Below, piece by piece: positions 22,255-34,422 of a stretch of 64,000 nucleotides of DNA (position 1 is its first letter; each line of letters starts with the position of its first letter). The stretch is from contig NW_022145607.1 of NCBI RefSeq assembly GCF_000002235.5, forward strand, positions 35,377,029 to 35,441,028, written 5' to 3'. The notes under the pieces are model-generated. The model had not been told where the DNA came from and searched no databases. It saw nothing but the letters and a program-made list of their open reading frames with translations. The stretch is from Strongylocentrotus purpuratus. Taxonomy: Eukaryota; Echinodermata; Echinoidea; Camarodonta; Strongylocentrotidae. A program made the translations under genes and the position numbers.

Positions 22255-24785
22255 GTAGAGCAAAGCGGAAAATAAATGATAAAACAATCTCTAGGTTCAA
22301 GCAACACTTGACTGAAGTTGATTGGAAGACTCTGCCTTCACTGGAAGGCGTCAATGATCTATACGAACATTTTCTACAAATATTTCTAAAATTATATAAT
22401 TTATGTTTCCCATTAGTTGAGGTAACATTAAAGAGTAAATGTAAAAAGCCTTGGGTAACTCATGTTTTGTTGAACTCAATAAACCGCAAACATAAGCTTG
22501 ATGGTAGTTATGTCAAGAGACCAACAGCTGAGAATAAAAAGAAATATGTTGATTATAAGAATGTCTTGGTTAATACTCTTCGTATAGCCAAGCAAAATTA
22601 TTACAATGATTTGTTCCACAGTGTTAAAGGTGATATAAGAAAAACTTGGTCTCATATTAATGAATTGTTAGGTCGGTCAAATAGGCATTCACTTCCTCAA
22701 GAGATGGATTTTAATGGAGTACTCCTATCATCTGCCAAGGATAAGGCTGAAAGTTTTAATAAATATTTCATTGGACTACCCATGAAAATCAGTACAGATA
22801 TCCCTCAAGTACCACAATCTTTTCGTGATTATATGAAACAGTGTGAAGATAATGCATCTATGTTTCTAAAACCAACCTCAAACTCTGAGATCATTGATAT
22901 TGTGTCATCTTTGAAACCATCTAAATCTAGTGGTTCTGATGATATTTCACCTAGAATTATAAAGGAGTGCATTCACCTTTTTATTGATCCCTTATGTAAA
23001 ATCTTTAATATGTCTTTATCTCAGGGAGTTGTTCCAGATAAACTCAAGGTAGCTAAAGTGGTACCAGTATATAAAAAATCTGACCGTAAAAATGTAATTA
23101 ATTATAGGCCAATAGCACTGTTACCAATCTTTTCTAAAATTCTTGAGAAAATAATTTATAAACGCTTAAATGAGTTTCTATCTAAAAAGAATATCTTGAT
23201 TCCTCAGCAGTGCGGTTTTCGTAAGCACTTCTCCACACAAATGGGTGTGTTTAATTTATTAAGTAATATCATAAAAGCTATTGATGGAGACAAGTATTGT
23301 CTGGGGATGTTCTTAGATCTATCTAAGGCGTTTGATACCATTGACCATGGTATCCTCCTCAGGAAACTAGAGCATTATGGAATACACGTGGTGTAGCATT
23401 GTCTTGGTTCCAAAGCTATTTGTTTGACAGGACTCAATTTGTTGTGGTGGATGGTAGTAGTTCCCAACTTGCTTCTATTAAATATGGTGTACCTCAGGGT
23501 TCTGTTCTTGGTCCCCTGTTGTTTTTAATTTATATAAATGATATAATACACTCGTCAACATTATTCTCATACTCCCTGTTTGCTGATGATACCAGCTTGC
23601 TGCTGGTTGATAAGAAGGCTGAAGATTTATTACTAATTGCAAATCAAGAGATTCAGAAACTGTATGCATGGTATTGTTGTAATAAGTTATTGTTGAATGT
23701 TCAAAAGACCAAATGTGTTATTTTTCGCTCAAAGGGTAAAAAGCTTCCAGATGGTATTACTTTTCTTAATGTTGGAGGCCATGATGTTGCGCTTAGTGAA
23801 AATGTTCAGTTCTTAGGGTTAACTATGGATGAACATTTATCTTGGAAGAATCATTTAGATGTTGTATGCACTAAGTTGTCTCGAAGTGTAGGTGTCATTT
23901 TTAGATTGAAATTTATTTTACCTGAAAGAGTGCTGATAACATTATATAATAGTATTATTCTTCCTTATTTGACATATTGTAATGTTGCTTGGGGAAACAC
24001 TTTTAAGTCATATCTTGATAAGTTAAGAGTATTGCAGAAGAAGGCAATAAGGCTTATTACTAATTCTAATTATAGACATCCAAGTTCTCCATTGTTCCTT
24101 CGATTAAGAATGTTACCACTAAGTGGACTTGTGTCAATCAATTGCGTATTGTTTATGTATAAACTTCAGTTTATGCCTCATGAATGTACGTTAAAAGATT
24201 TATTCCGTACAAACTCACAAATTCATAATAAATTATAATACACGTCAAAGGGGTCTTATTCATCAGCCTTTTGCAAGAACAAATATCACTCTGACCTCTT
24301 TCCATATCTCTTGCATCAAAGAATGGAACAGTTTGCCTGATGATATAAAATATAGTACAACTCTTTCTAGGTTTAGAAGGTTATCTAAAACGTATCTACT
24401 TGGAAGACTGACATAATTCTACTTTGTATCTTAATAATTTCTCATTCTCAAATGCTTATAGACCACTAAGGACTGTGTGTGTGTGTGTGTGTGTGTGTGG
24501 GTGCGCGCGTGTGTGTGAATATTTTTTTGTGTTCTATATTCTGTAGCTTAGTTTGTTTCCATCCCTTGTATAAACATTATATTCTTTTTATTCACCTTGC
24601 CATATCGTTAATGTATGTATTTTGTTGACTATAGGGCCCCGCTCACAAGCTTAGCTTCTACAGGGGTCCTAAAACCATTCACTTAATGATGTACTATTAC
24701 CAGTCTCTTTTTCATGTAAAAGATTATATCATGTTTTGTGTGGTTTTGAATAAATGAACTTGAACTTGAACTTGAACTTGAAGCA
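22255..24785 (+). pseudogene. Jockey/CR1-type LINE, 5'-truncated, two frame changes
   Basis: The element encodes the C-terminal two-thirds of a non-LTR retrotransposon polyprotein. A pre-RT segment (KKPWVTHVLL) is followed by RT motifs KPSKSSGSDDISPRII, NYRPIALLPIFSKILEKI, FLDLSKAFDTIDH, YGVPQGSVLGPLLFLIYIND and LFADDTSLLL, then the thumb region. The catalytic FADD is intact. The frame changes at about 23,385 (between DH..ILLRKLEHYG and ALSWFQSYLFD) and again near 24,230; after it the reading continues to EWNSLPDDIKYSTTLSRF. The 3' UTR has a GT repeat near 24,475-24,500 and a GAACTT tail at 24,757-24,780. The endonuclease domain is missing. The few breaks suggest a fairly recent insertion. 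Confidence 0.9.
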
Positions 24786-25289
24786 AATCAATTGTATTTG
24801 TAGTTTTATAAATCACCCCGATATGTAGTTGACCTAAAACTTGTACGATGGCCATCTGTTAGCTTACCAGTTTCTAGTGAAACATTAGTTGACATATTAG
24901 TGATTTTCTTTATATTTCCACTATAACAAAATTCAATTCTAGTCTCTTAGTACGGTACTCTTATTGCAATTTCTTTACGATACGTGCACATTTTCCTTTT
25001 CCCTTTTCAATTGGTTACCTTAGAGACACTATAACCGGCCCCCCCATATCATATTGGTCGTTTGTTTCAACTCAAGGGACCGCGAAGAAGAAGAAAGAAA
25101 AAAATCCATGTTTTTTTAAGACGCCCGTATTTCAATTGTCATCATCATCATCATCATCGGGAGTGAGGTAGTCTCCCGGTCGTCTTCCAAGATATAAGTT
25201 CTATTTCCTTTAAAGAATAAACAGAAATGCCCAGAGAGAGCAGGTAAGTGCAAAATACTATTCACTCCAGCAAAGCATGCGTATTGATA
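24786..25289. other. No gene seen
   Basis: Unassigned sequence with a short CAT repeat at about 25,141-25,157. Confidence 0.4.
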
Positions 25290-27111
25290 GGGTGTCTGAT
25301 CGCGCACCCAATGTTGTGTGTTATAAAATGGCTCTAGTATTTTAAGCATCGTGATTGGTCAATACGCGTCACATGACATTGAAAAAAATTTGATGCAAGC
25401 ACGATTTTGCAGAAATGAGTGCAGAAAAAGCGCAGTAAAAAGTTATATTGCACGGTGCGTACGCGTGACCATGGAGATCATAGTGCGCGCGCGTACGTGT
25501 AGTACGCGCTCCCTCGAGTGCATTGCAATTATTGTAGGCTACGCGTAGCTAATATTGTACGCTCCACCATGATCCCCAGCGCAACGTACGCGTAGCTTAG
25601 CTCTAGCTAACTAGCTAGATCAGAGCGGCCAGCGCCAGCGGGGTATTATTAAAAAGCAAATTTTTATTTTACTTTTGCCTTGGATTTAGGCCTGTTTTGA
25701 CTTTTGGATTTTATAATGAAGCCAGGAATTTCAGCTGTCTGATGTAGACTCGTCTCTAGACCCACTGTATGGATTTTATTTTTAATCAAGGCAATGAATC
25801 CCATTGACTTTTTGGTAAGCCTGCAAGGTCTTAGTCTAGAAGTAGAACCAACATAACTCTAGATCTAGATCTAGATCGAACTCTCGTAGACTCTAACTTA
25901 TTAGATCTAAAGTTTCGTTTGTTGCTATTTGTGTCGCTATTTTATAAAACAAATAACGCACTTGACCCTGTTGTGCAAAATGTAAATGCAGTAAATGCTC
26001 GGTTTCTTCAGATGGTTCGCACTGTCAACTCGCCGCAAGCGGCTCGTTGCACAGAGCGGCACCAATCTAAAGAAACCTCGCGCGTACTGCATTCACCGCT
26101 ATTGCACTCTGGGCCGTGCGTTATTTGTATACTAAAACCCTTCCCATAGAGATTGTACGCTTCCCTATGTGGTCTACGTGCATTGCGCGACCATCCAAAA
26201 TTGGTCAATGATTTTATGAAAAAATTTGAAATTCAAACCTTTATAACAAATGATCCTGAAGGTGAAACTCAATAAATGAGGTGTCATATGAAAGAGCAGG
26301 TTTTTCTCCATATTCCCCATCGGGGGCCACCCCCAGAATTCTCAAAATATCTTGGTCAAAACAGCGATTGAAATGTTGTTTGCATCCTAGCTCCAAAATT
26401 TGCCACTTTCCTGAGCTGCCGCCCCGCGGCTTAAGCAGGGCTAGACGTAAGGATAATATCCAGATGCTTTTTTTTTCGCTAGCCCCAAGGGATCATTTGT
26501 TATAACAGTTTGAAAATACCCTTCCCACATTTTTGGAATCAGCTAATTAGGGAGGCGTGAGCTCCGCTCAGTCCAAACCATGGTTACATCGCGTAACATG
26601 TGCGCTTATAGTGAATGAAAGTATGGATGGCCGTTCCCACCATAAACCCCGGAAGTGAATACACGTTATAGTCAATGGCAATATCGCGGAGACATCTCCG
26701 CGATATTGCCATTGACTATAACGTGCATTCACTTCCGGGTTTTTTGTGCGACGAACGCTAACCATACTAGTCAATGGCACGTGTCGCGGAGACAGCGTAG
26801 CTCAAGCTTGCAAGTCGCGCATTGGCTGAGCAACTTGCGTACGATATGCATACGCTTGCATATCGCGCGATACAGCTGTTTGGCTAAATTTAGCAAAACA
26901 ACATAACTCTGCGTGTACGTCTTTTTCGTCGATTCTGAGCAAAATGCTATGAATATTTCAGCGTTTTGAAGGGGCTGTATCTTTTGATAGAAACATCGGC
27001 GAGACTTGAAATTTGAATTGTATTATTCTGATTACATTTTAAATTCAAATATCAAACAAAAATGGTGAAAAACGATCCCAAATTGAAAATTGAAAAATCG
27101 TTCAGACACCC
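25290..27111. mobile_element. TA-flanked GGGTGTCTGA element, copy 1 (longer form)
   Basis: Termini GGGTGTCTGATCG and CGTTCAGACACCC are inverted repeats with one mismatch, flanked by TA on both sides. The interior from about 26,130 onward is nearly identical to copy 2 at 27,915-28,550 and 30,367-30,623. The part 25,340-26,110 is absent from copy 2, so copy 2 is an internally deleted form. No transposase is recognisable. An 8-bp direct and inverted GCGATATTGCC pair near 26,683-26,710 marks a small local palindrome. Confidence 0.8.
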
Positions 27112-27388
27112 TAGTATTGACCTTGAACACTGCAGTACGTGTTAATAGGCAGCATTTGAACACATGAATAGTCAATACACTCACAACACGCAAATGCACA
27201 CAATCATGCCGATGCGGCTGATCGGCAAAATTGACAGTATGAAGGGGTGACCAAAGTTCGCGGACATTTTAGAACAGCTTACAAAATGTGATATTCGATC
27301 TATGATGTCTCATATTCTACACAAATGTATTTATTTAAATTAGGGTAGCGCGCCCAGTATTCGGTCAATTCCCAGTAGATCTAGTCTA

Positions 27389-27838
27389 GGGGCGCTGGTC
27401 CGAGAATAAGGATCGTCTTCTTAAACGAGGATCGTCTTCGTTAACACGGACCGATGCGTCCTCAAAAATAAGGACCGTCTGCATTTTTGCAGACGTTTCA
27501 TATTTTTGATCGGTGCATTGGCGAAGCAAAAAACGGATTCTGCAATGATTTTCTTGATGCATTTTACATTGACATTGTACAGAGACTTTCACATTATAAA
27601 TCCTTGGGAAGACGGACAACCCATAAAAGTAGACGGTGAACTAGGGTTATTTTCCCCCGGGGAATCCATTTTTGGCATCGCCAGCAGGCCGTTCTGTAAC
27701 ATGAAACCCCCAGAGCGCCAATGAAAAAAAACGTCCTCAAAAATGCAGACAACCCTTATTTTTGAGGACGCATTTTGTCCTCGTTTATGAGGATATCCTT
27801 GTTAATGAGGACGATCCTCATTCTTGGACCAGTGCCCC
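27389..27838. mobile_element. TA-flanked MITE with GGGGCGCTGGTCC termini
   Basis: About 30 bp at each end are inverted repeats (left GGGGCGCTGGTCCGAGAATA) with about four differences, flanked by TA. Inside are several GAGGAC/GTCCTC words in both orientations and a block homologous to the tandem repeat at 10,549-10,678. The MITE lies just right of the 27,343 terminus. Confidence 0.75.
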
Positions 27839-28550
27839 TACTGATTCCCAGTAGGGTAGAGTGCCCAGTATTCGGTCACTTATTATAGGGTGTCTGATCG
27901 CGCACCCAATGTTGTGTGCTAAAACCCTTCCCATAGAGAATGTACGCTTCCCTATGTGGTCTACGTGCATTGCGCGACCATCCAAAATTGGTCAATGATT
28001 TTATGAAAAAATTTGAAATTCAAACCTTTATAACAAATGATCCTGAAGGTGAAACTCAATAAATGAGGTGTCATATGAAAGAGCAGGTTTTTCTCCATAT
28101 TCCCCATCGGAGGCCACCCCCAGAATTCTCAAAATATCTTGGTCAAAACAGCGATTGAAATGTTGTTTGCATCCTAGCTCCAAAATTTGCCACTTTCCTG
28201 AGCTGCCGCCCCGCGGCTTAAGCAGGGCTAGACGTAAGGATAATATCCAGATGCTTTTTTTTTCGCTAGCCCCAAGGGATCATTTGTTATAACAGTTTGA
28301 AAATACCCTTCCCACATTTTTGGAATCAGCTAATTAGGGAGGCGTGAGCTCCGCTCAGTCCAAACCATGGTTACATCGCGTAACATGTGCGCTTATAGTG
28401 AATGAAAGTATGGGTGGCCGTTCCTGCCATAGAACCCGGAAGTGAATACACGTTGTAGTCAATGGCACATATCGCGGAGACAGCGTGGCTCAAGCTTGCA
28501 AGTCGCGCATTGGCTGAGCAACTTGCGTACGATATGCATACGCTTGCATA

Positions 28551-30366
28551 CAAGCCTTTTATTAAGTCAAATCAGACCGGGAGCCAAATATCTGAAAAAG
28601 CGGCTCCCGGTCCTTAATTTTTTTAGAGAACCGGGAGCCGTTTTCCAGGACCAGGAGCCGTTTCCAAAATTGATGAAAATATGTATTCTTTTAAATTATT
28701 TGTTAAACGTTACCTTTTATTTATACATACGGTAGTTTAATTTCTAGTTTACATTTTGAGCACTCTAATATTAAATCACTCATACCTTGGATAAATCTGT
28801 CATATGTAGTTGTTGTAGTTCATGTTTAATACTATTTTCATGCCGTTAAATGTCAAAAATTGAAAAATGTTAGGAAGGGGGGAATTAAATTATTTTTATT
28901 AAAAAAATACTTAAGAAAAACCATCTATAATGACAATGCAGAGCTGCCAACCTGTCACTTTCAAAAAACATATTATTCAGCTTGAAAAGGCATATTTTAG
29001 GTGAAAAAAACAGATTTTGCCTGTTTAACGTGTTCGTTATTTAGACCTGTCACTTAAAAAAAATATTAAAAAAAAAAAAATAAAAAATAAAAAAATAATA
29101 GTTAATAAAAATAAAATAAAAAAAAGATTTGTTAAATATGTTAACCTATTTTATCAGAAAATTCCATTATTTAAAACATCACAGAATTTTAGTCAATGAG
29201 TACGAGGGCCGCTGAATCAAGGCAAGTCTGGAGTTGCAATCAACTTTGTACATAAAGTCAATGCATCAGCAGGTCCGGTGTTCTGTTTTTCATTTGGCTT
29301 TTTGAAGATACCATTACATCCGAAGGGCATGCGATAGGCAAAAAAAACTGGCAACAAAATCGCTGATTTCTTGATTTTTAGCGCTATTTTGATGAAACTG
29401 TTTCTTAAAACTGGGCTAAACCCCCGTGAGCTTTGGAAATATGGCTCCGATTCCGCATTTTTTAAAGCAAAATTTGGCTTTTGGGATAGATTTTTGGAAG
29501 TTACATCGAGACTTTCTTGTACTGACACTGTGTGTGTAGGGCAATTCCACGGTAACGGAAGGACACTCAGACAAGATTTTTGAACTTCAGGTTCATACTA
29601 AAAGAACTGTTTTATTAGTATAAGATGTGAAACAGTACAGATATAATACCTATATAAGTGCCTTTAATTCTCCCCCCAAAAATTGTCATTATAGTTAAGT
29701 AGTTTAAGAATGTGCATATTAATTATCTCGGTAACGGAAGGACATAAAAATGGACATGGTTTTTCCAGTTAATTAGTGTTTATCCAAACTTTGTGAAGTT
29801 GATGAAGCTTTCCACTTGACTGAAACACATTTTGTTCCCCATAGTTTAATACATACTAATAAAACATTTCTTTTAGTATGAACCTGAAGTTCAAAAATCT
29901 TGTCTGAGTGTCCTTCCGTTACCGTGGAATTGCCCTGTAGTGCAGTACAGCACTGATGTCATTTGTGTGTGTATGCATGGCCTGGGGAAATGCGCTCGTC
30001 TTTGAGTGGTGTACATCCCCTGTATTGTATGCTCCGTACTCCGCTAGGAGTAGGAGATAGCGGCCGCTCGTACTGTGCTGCAATTGTTTCTGGGCGATTT
30101 TAATTAGGATTCTCATTATATAATGATTTGTTAGGGTTCATTCAGTCCACGTTTAACTCGTATCAAGTAAGTTTTTGTCACATGTGTGAACATTTAGTGC
30201 TAGACATGTGGAAGTTTATGAAACAGAAAATGTTAATTCTCCCAGACCGGGCGCCAGAAATAAACATGGACCGGCGCCCGGTACTCATTTTCCCCGTCTT
30301 ACCGGGCGCCAAAAGTCAGGGACCGTAGGGTAAAAATCGCCCGGCGCCCGGTTAATAAAAGGCTTG
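28551..30366. mobile_element. Non-autonomous hAT-type element, 1,816 bp, exact 8-bp TSD
   Basis: The termini CAAGCCTTTTATTAA and TTAATAAAAGGCTTG are perfect 15-bp inverts. The 8-bp duplication CTTGCATA flanks both ends (28,543-28,550 and 30,367-30,374). The uninterrupted site is visible in copy 1 near 26,855. Subterminal regions carry several ACCGGGAGCC words on the left and ACCGGGCGCC words on the right, likely binding sites for the transposase. No transposase ORF is present. Confidence 0.9.
29537..29935. mobile_element. 399-bp MITE with long TIRs, nested in the hAT-type element
   Basis: The ends GGGCAATTCCACGGTAACGG and its complement begin inverted repeats of roughly 90 bp with few mismatches. 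A direct repeat TGTA flanks both sides. It lies wholly inside the hAT-type element 28,551-30,366. Confidence 0.85.
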
Positions 30367-31586
30367 CTTGCATATCGCGCGATACAGCTGTTTGGCTAAA
30401 TTTAGCAAAACAACATAACTCTGCGTGTACGTCTTTTTCGTCGATTCTGAGCAAAATGCAATGAATATTTCAGCGTTTTGAAGGGGCTGTATCTTTTGAT
30501 AGAAACATCAGCGAGACTTGAAATTTGAAATGTATTATTCTGATTACATTTTTAATTCAAATATCAAACAAAAATGGTGAAAAACGATCCCAAATTGAAA
30601 ATTGAAAAATCGTTCAGACACCCTACACTTAAGGGGAAATCACTAATATTTTGAATTCTTACCTCTTTTATTTGGCAATCTACCCATCAAAAGAAAAGAA
30701 ATTTATTCCTCTAACAGGATTTTATAGTCACTTAAAATATAGAATAACGATAAGCAAAATAGATCTACTTCCGCAAATTATTTTTAAAATTGTTACAGCT
30801 GTCGAAACGGCTGTCTGACCGAATACTGGGAATTGACCGAATACTGGGCGCGCTACCCTATTCGGTCAGACAGCCGTTTCAACAGCTGTAACAATTTAAA
30901 AAATAATTTAAGAGCCACGAAACTTGCACAAATCAGGCAGCTGAACAACTTTTCTTAACTCTCAAAATTAAATCAGATTTAGGGCCCCGGAAAGATCTCC
31001 AACTTAGCTCAAAATTGGTCAGTGTCGCAAGACTTTCTGCACTTCTGCGTTCTTTTAGCACATGCGCTAACATGCATAGCCATATGTAGAAGTCTATTGC
31101 GAAACAACTGCGTGTGCCGTCGCAATGAATTTAGTATGTGTGTGAAGAGAATCACTTCCGTGTTCACTCCATCGCAGTGAATTTGCAAATGACGCATTTG
31201 CCGATGTGCGAGAGGTATTTATACGATACCCTTGCCATGCGGTATCGCTCGGCCAGTATTCGGTCAACGCATTGACATTCAGTGCTTTATCGCGCAATTG
31301 TGTGAAAATAGTGCGCAAATACGCTTCGCTCTTTGGCAACGGAGATACCACGCACAAATCGCGTGACCGAATTCTAATCGGCGCGACCGAATTCTGGGCA
31401 GAAAAATGCTCTGTCTTCTTTCGGAAGTATTTTGCTTATCATTATTCTATATTTTAAGTGACTATAAAATCCTGTTAGAGGAATAAATTTCTTTTCTTTT
31501 GATGGGTAGATTGCCAAATAAAAGAGGTAAGAATTCAAAATATTAGTGATTTCCCCTTAAGTGACCGAATACTGGGCACTCTACCC

Positions 31587-32144
31587 TATTACCAAATGGA
31601 CGGCAAAGTTTTTTACTACAGATTGATGGAACTACAAAATCTTATCGTCGAAGGATTTCGGAGATATCGCAATCTAAAAATTTGATGTTCGATCGTGCGT
31701 GCGCGCTGCATCTAAAAAAGTCATAAAAAGAACGAGACCTAACTTCACGCACGGGGATTTACAGTTGATTTATCAAAAAATGTGATCCATCAAAAATAAG
31801 GTAATATCATAATTTGCAAGGCAATAATCAATATAGATCTATCATACAATCAGTTGGTACCACTTTTAACTTACAATTTTGAGGAAATATGCTCTCAAAT
31901 TGAAGATTTTCTGACCCTTATCGGTAAATTGATAATTTTTCGGAACGGACGCAAAAGATGGCAAAATTTGCCGATCTTTTGTCTATATCTTCACAATTTC
32001 GTACCCAATTCCAAAGAAAATTTCATGTTCGAGTAGTTTTATGTTCCTCTTTCCATTGGTGATATCAGATTTTTGAAATCTTTCTGATTTTTTGAGATAG
32101 CGAACTTAGGTCACGCGCGAACTTTGGTCACACCACCATAGGTG
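31587..32144. other. No gene seen
   Basis: Unassigned AT-rich sequence between two transposons. Short frames here show no motif. Confidence 0.4.
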
Positions 32145-34330
32145 GGCAGGTCCAAGCTATTTGGATTGTGACGTACGGGACATTCAGAGACTTTAAACAA
32201 GAAATAACAATGGATGAAATTATTTATATGGCTATCTTTTGGTATGAGTCTGTGGCTATTATGGGCTAGTTCATTTGTGGAAAGTTTTAGTTCTGACCAA
32301 TTCATAAATTAATTCTTAATGTAATTAATGTGCTGCGTGACGTACGGGACCAGAGAATTTTTGACTTTTTCAAAAATAAGTTTGTCATAAAAATTCTCTG
32401 AATTTATTAAGTTATGAGATTTATGGTAATGATATCTTAATTCATTATGGAATCAAGCATTAATCACAACTATAACCATATTTTTCTGACCTTCCGTTGT
32501 TATGTAATATACCAAAACATAAATGTGTGTATGTGACGTACGGGACACGTGACGTACGGGACAACTTTTCCCTATGGGAAAATGCATTGAAATGAAGAAT
32601 TTTCGTCAAAATTTGTTAAATATGAACAATTTTAACTTAAATCAGTGACAATTAGAGTGTTTTAGAACCCAGTTAGATCCTCTGACCATCACTCAATATC
32701 CTCTGTGTTAATTTATGAGGTAAATCAATACAAATATTACTTTAATAAAGAAAACAAATTAAATTACATTCATACACAAACACTATATTACCATTTTTAT
32801 TCCATTTACCCATCTATCATGTGCAGTCATGCTTCTTTTCTCATTTCTTTCATCCATTCCATTCCACAGTGCTACATGTACATGTAAATGTTTTAAAATA
32901 ATAATTAATGAAGAAGATGAACTTGAACTTGAAATTTTTTATTAAAACTTGTTTGAAACATAGGGGCACACTCGGCACATCATATTTTGTGAACAAAGAT
33001 ACAGTACATTACAAATATGAAATCTTTTCTTCATAGTTTGTTTGAATTACTTGATAGTAATATCATAGAATTTTGAAGAAATTCAAAGATAACGCTGAAC
33101 ATATTGTCTTATTTTAATCTTTTTATCACAGATTAGAACATGTACATGTACATGTATATGTTGCTGTCATATATTCAAGAATTTTAATGTACCGGTACAT
33201 TAATGTACATGTTTGTGAAAGATGGATACAAAAATATAAATCTTGAATGTATCATTTGTTTTGTATTGATTAAAGACATCTTATTAACACCACCAGATAT
33301 AATAAATTAAAACCCTAATGGTTTGTGTGACCTTTTCCACAATTCAAAAGATTAAAGCGTAATTCAACAAAAATGCATGGGTGTAAAAGTGATGAAAATC
33401 CTAAGTGGGTGAGAGTGAGAGAGGCTATCCTTCCTTAAAAGTTATGATTTAGTTTTTAGGAGATCAAAATTCCTGAGCTGGCTCCATAACATGTACATGT
33501 ACTATTATGATTTACATATTTAGCATCCTGCCAATGTTGGGGACATCAACTGGCAAAATACCAAAGTTGATAATACCAGGGGTCTGGCTTGAAGACTAAT
33601 TACATCAATAAATATTCATAATTGAATGACACATGCCTTTAATACTAAAACAATAACAACAACAACAGTACAAGTAAATTCCTAGAAGGGACCCAGTTGG
33701 AATGTTCATATATCCCTGTATACAACAAGTTTCCTAACACATATATATATTCTCCTTATGGTCATTTCCTTTTTTCACATCTTGCATTGGTTTTATATGG
33801 GGTTGTCCCGTACGTCACATTTCTTAATTTGATTATGTAATCAACACAGAATTTTCGTAATTTTTGTTAAACCTATTTTTTGTTAGGTATTCATCTAAAT
33901 TAGAACTTCCTAGAATATCTTTAAAAAAAAAATTATTTTCATAGTTAAAATTAAACAAATTAATGTCAAATTGTGACGTACGGGACATCACACTTTGGAA
34001 CCTACCTCATTTGCATAATTAATTAATTTTGAAAGTTTTTATATTTTTTTCCTATTTTCTAGTATGATGGTCTACATGTCCTAAAATATTTAATTTTGAA
34101 AAAATAATTCAAATGAGATACAAAAATAAAAATGTAATGTCCCGTACGTCACGCTAATTAACACAAATCAAAGTTCGTGACCTTGGCATTCTTCGTATTT
34201 TGATAATTTTTTATTTTTTTTAGCAGATTCATAAAATTCATAGTTTCAGCTTTAAAATGATGTATAGTTTGTTAAATATATATAAAGATGAAATTTGACT
34301 CCCAGAGGGGACAATAGCTTGGACCTGCCC
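32145..34330. mobile_element. 2.2-kb TIR element with seven GTGACGTACGGGACA motifs
   Basis: The termini GGGCAGGTCCAAGCTATT (32,145-32,162) and AATAGCTTGGACCTGCCC (34,313-34,330) are perfect 18-bp inverts, with AGGT next to each end as a possible 4-bp target repeat. The 15-bp word GTGACGTACGGGACA occurs forward at 32,168, 32,337 (last base changed), 32,533, 32,549 and 33,973, and inverted at 33,804 and 34,138. The interior is very AT-rich with no frame above about 60 codons, so it is non-autonomous. I do not recognise the superfamily. Confidence 0.8.
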
Positions 34331-34422
34331 AGGTCTAGACTCACAATTTGAATTTTTAAATTATTCTTTCTAACATCAGAAAGTTAAACAAAATTGTATT
34401 TTTCTGCTATTTAGGTGTCATC

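Larger units (their letters stand above)
27888..30623. mobile_element. TA-flanked GGGTGTCTGA element, copy 2, split by a hAT-like insertion
   Basis: It has the same termini as copy 1, with TA on each side (27,886-27,887 and 30,624-30,625). Aligning with copy 1, the sequence is continuous once 28,551-30,366 and one duplicated 8-mer are set aside. Its own length is therefore about 0.9 kb. Confidence 0.85.
27343..30858. repeat. Terminal pair GGGTAGCGCGCCC (interleaved with the next pair)
   Basis: The left end GGGTAGCGCGCCCAGTATTC at 27,343 and its exact complement ending at 30,858 are both flanked by TA. The interval overlaps, but does not nest within, the pair 27,854-31,586. I therefore record it as matched termini rather than as one intact element. 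Confidence 0.6.
27854..31586. mobile_element. Fold-back element with GGGTAGAGTGCCC termini, host of nested insertions
   Basis: The left end GGGTAGAGTGCCCAGTATTC and right end, its complement, are both flanked by TA. The inner arms 30,628-30,760 and 31,430-31,560 also pair, so the element is a long fold-back structure. It is interrupted by the GGGTGTCTGA element (27,888-30,623), which itself carries a hAT-like element. There is no transposase. Confidence 0.7.
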
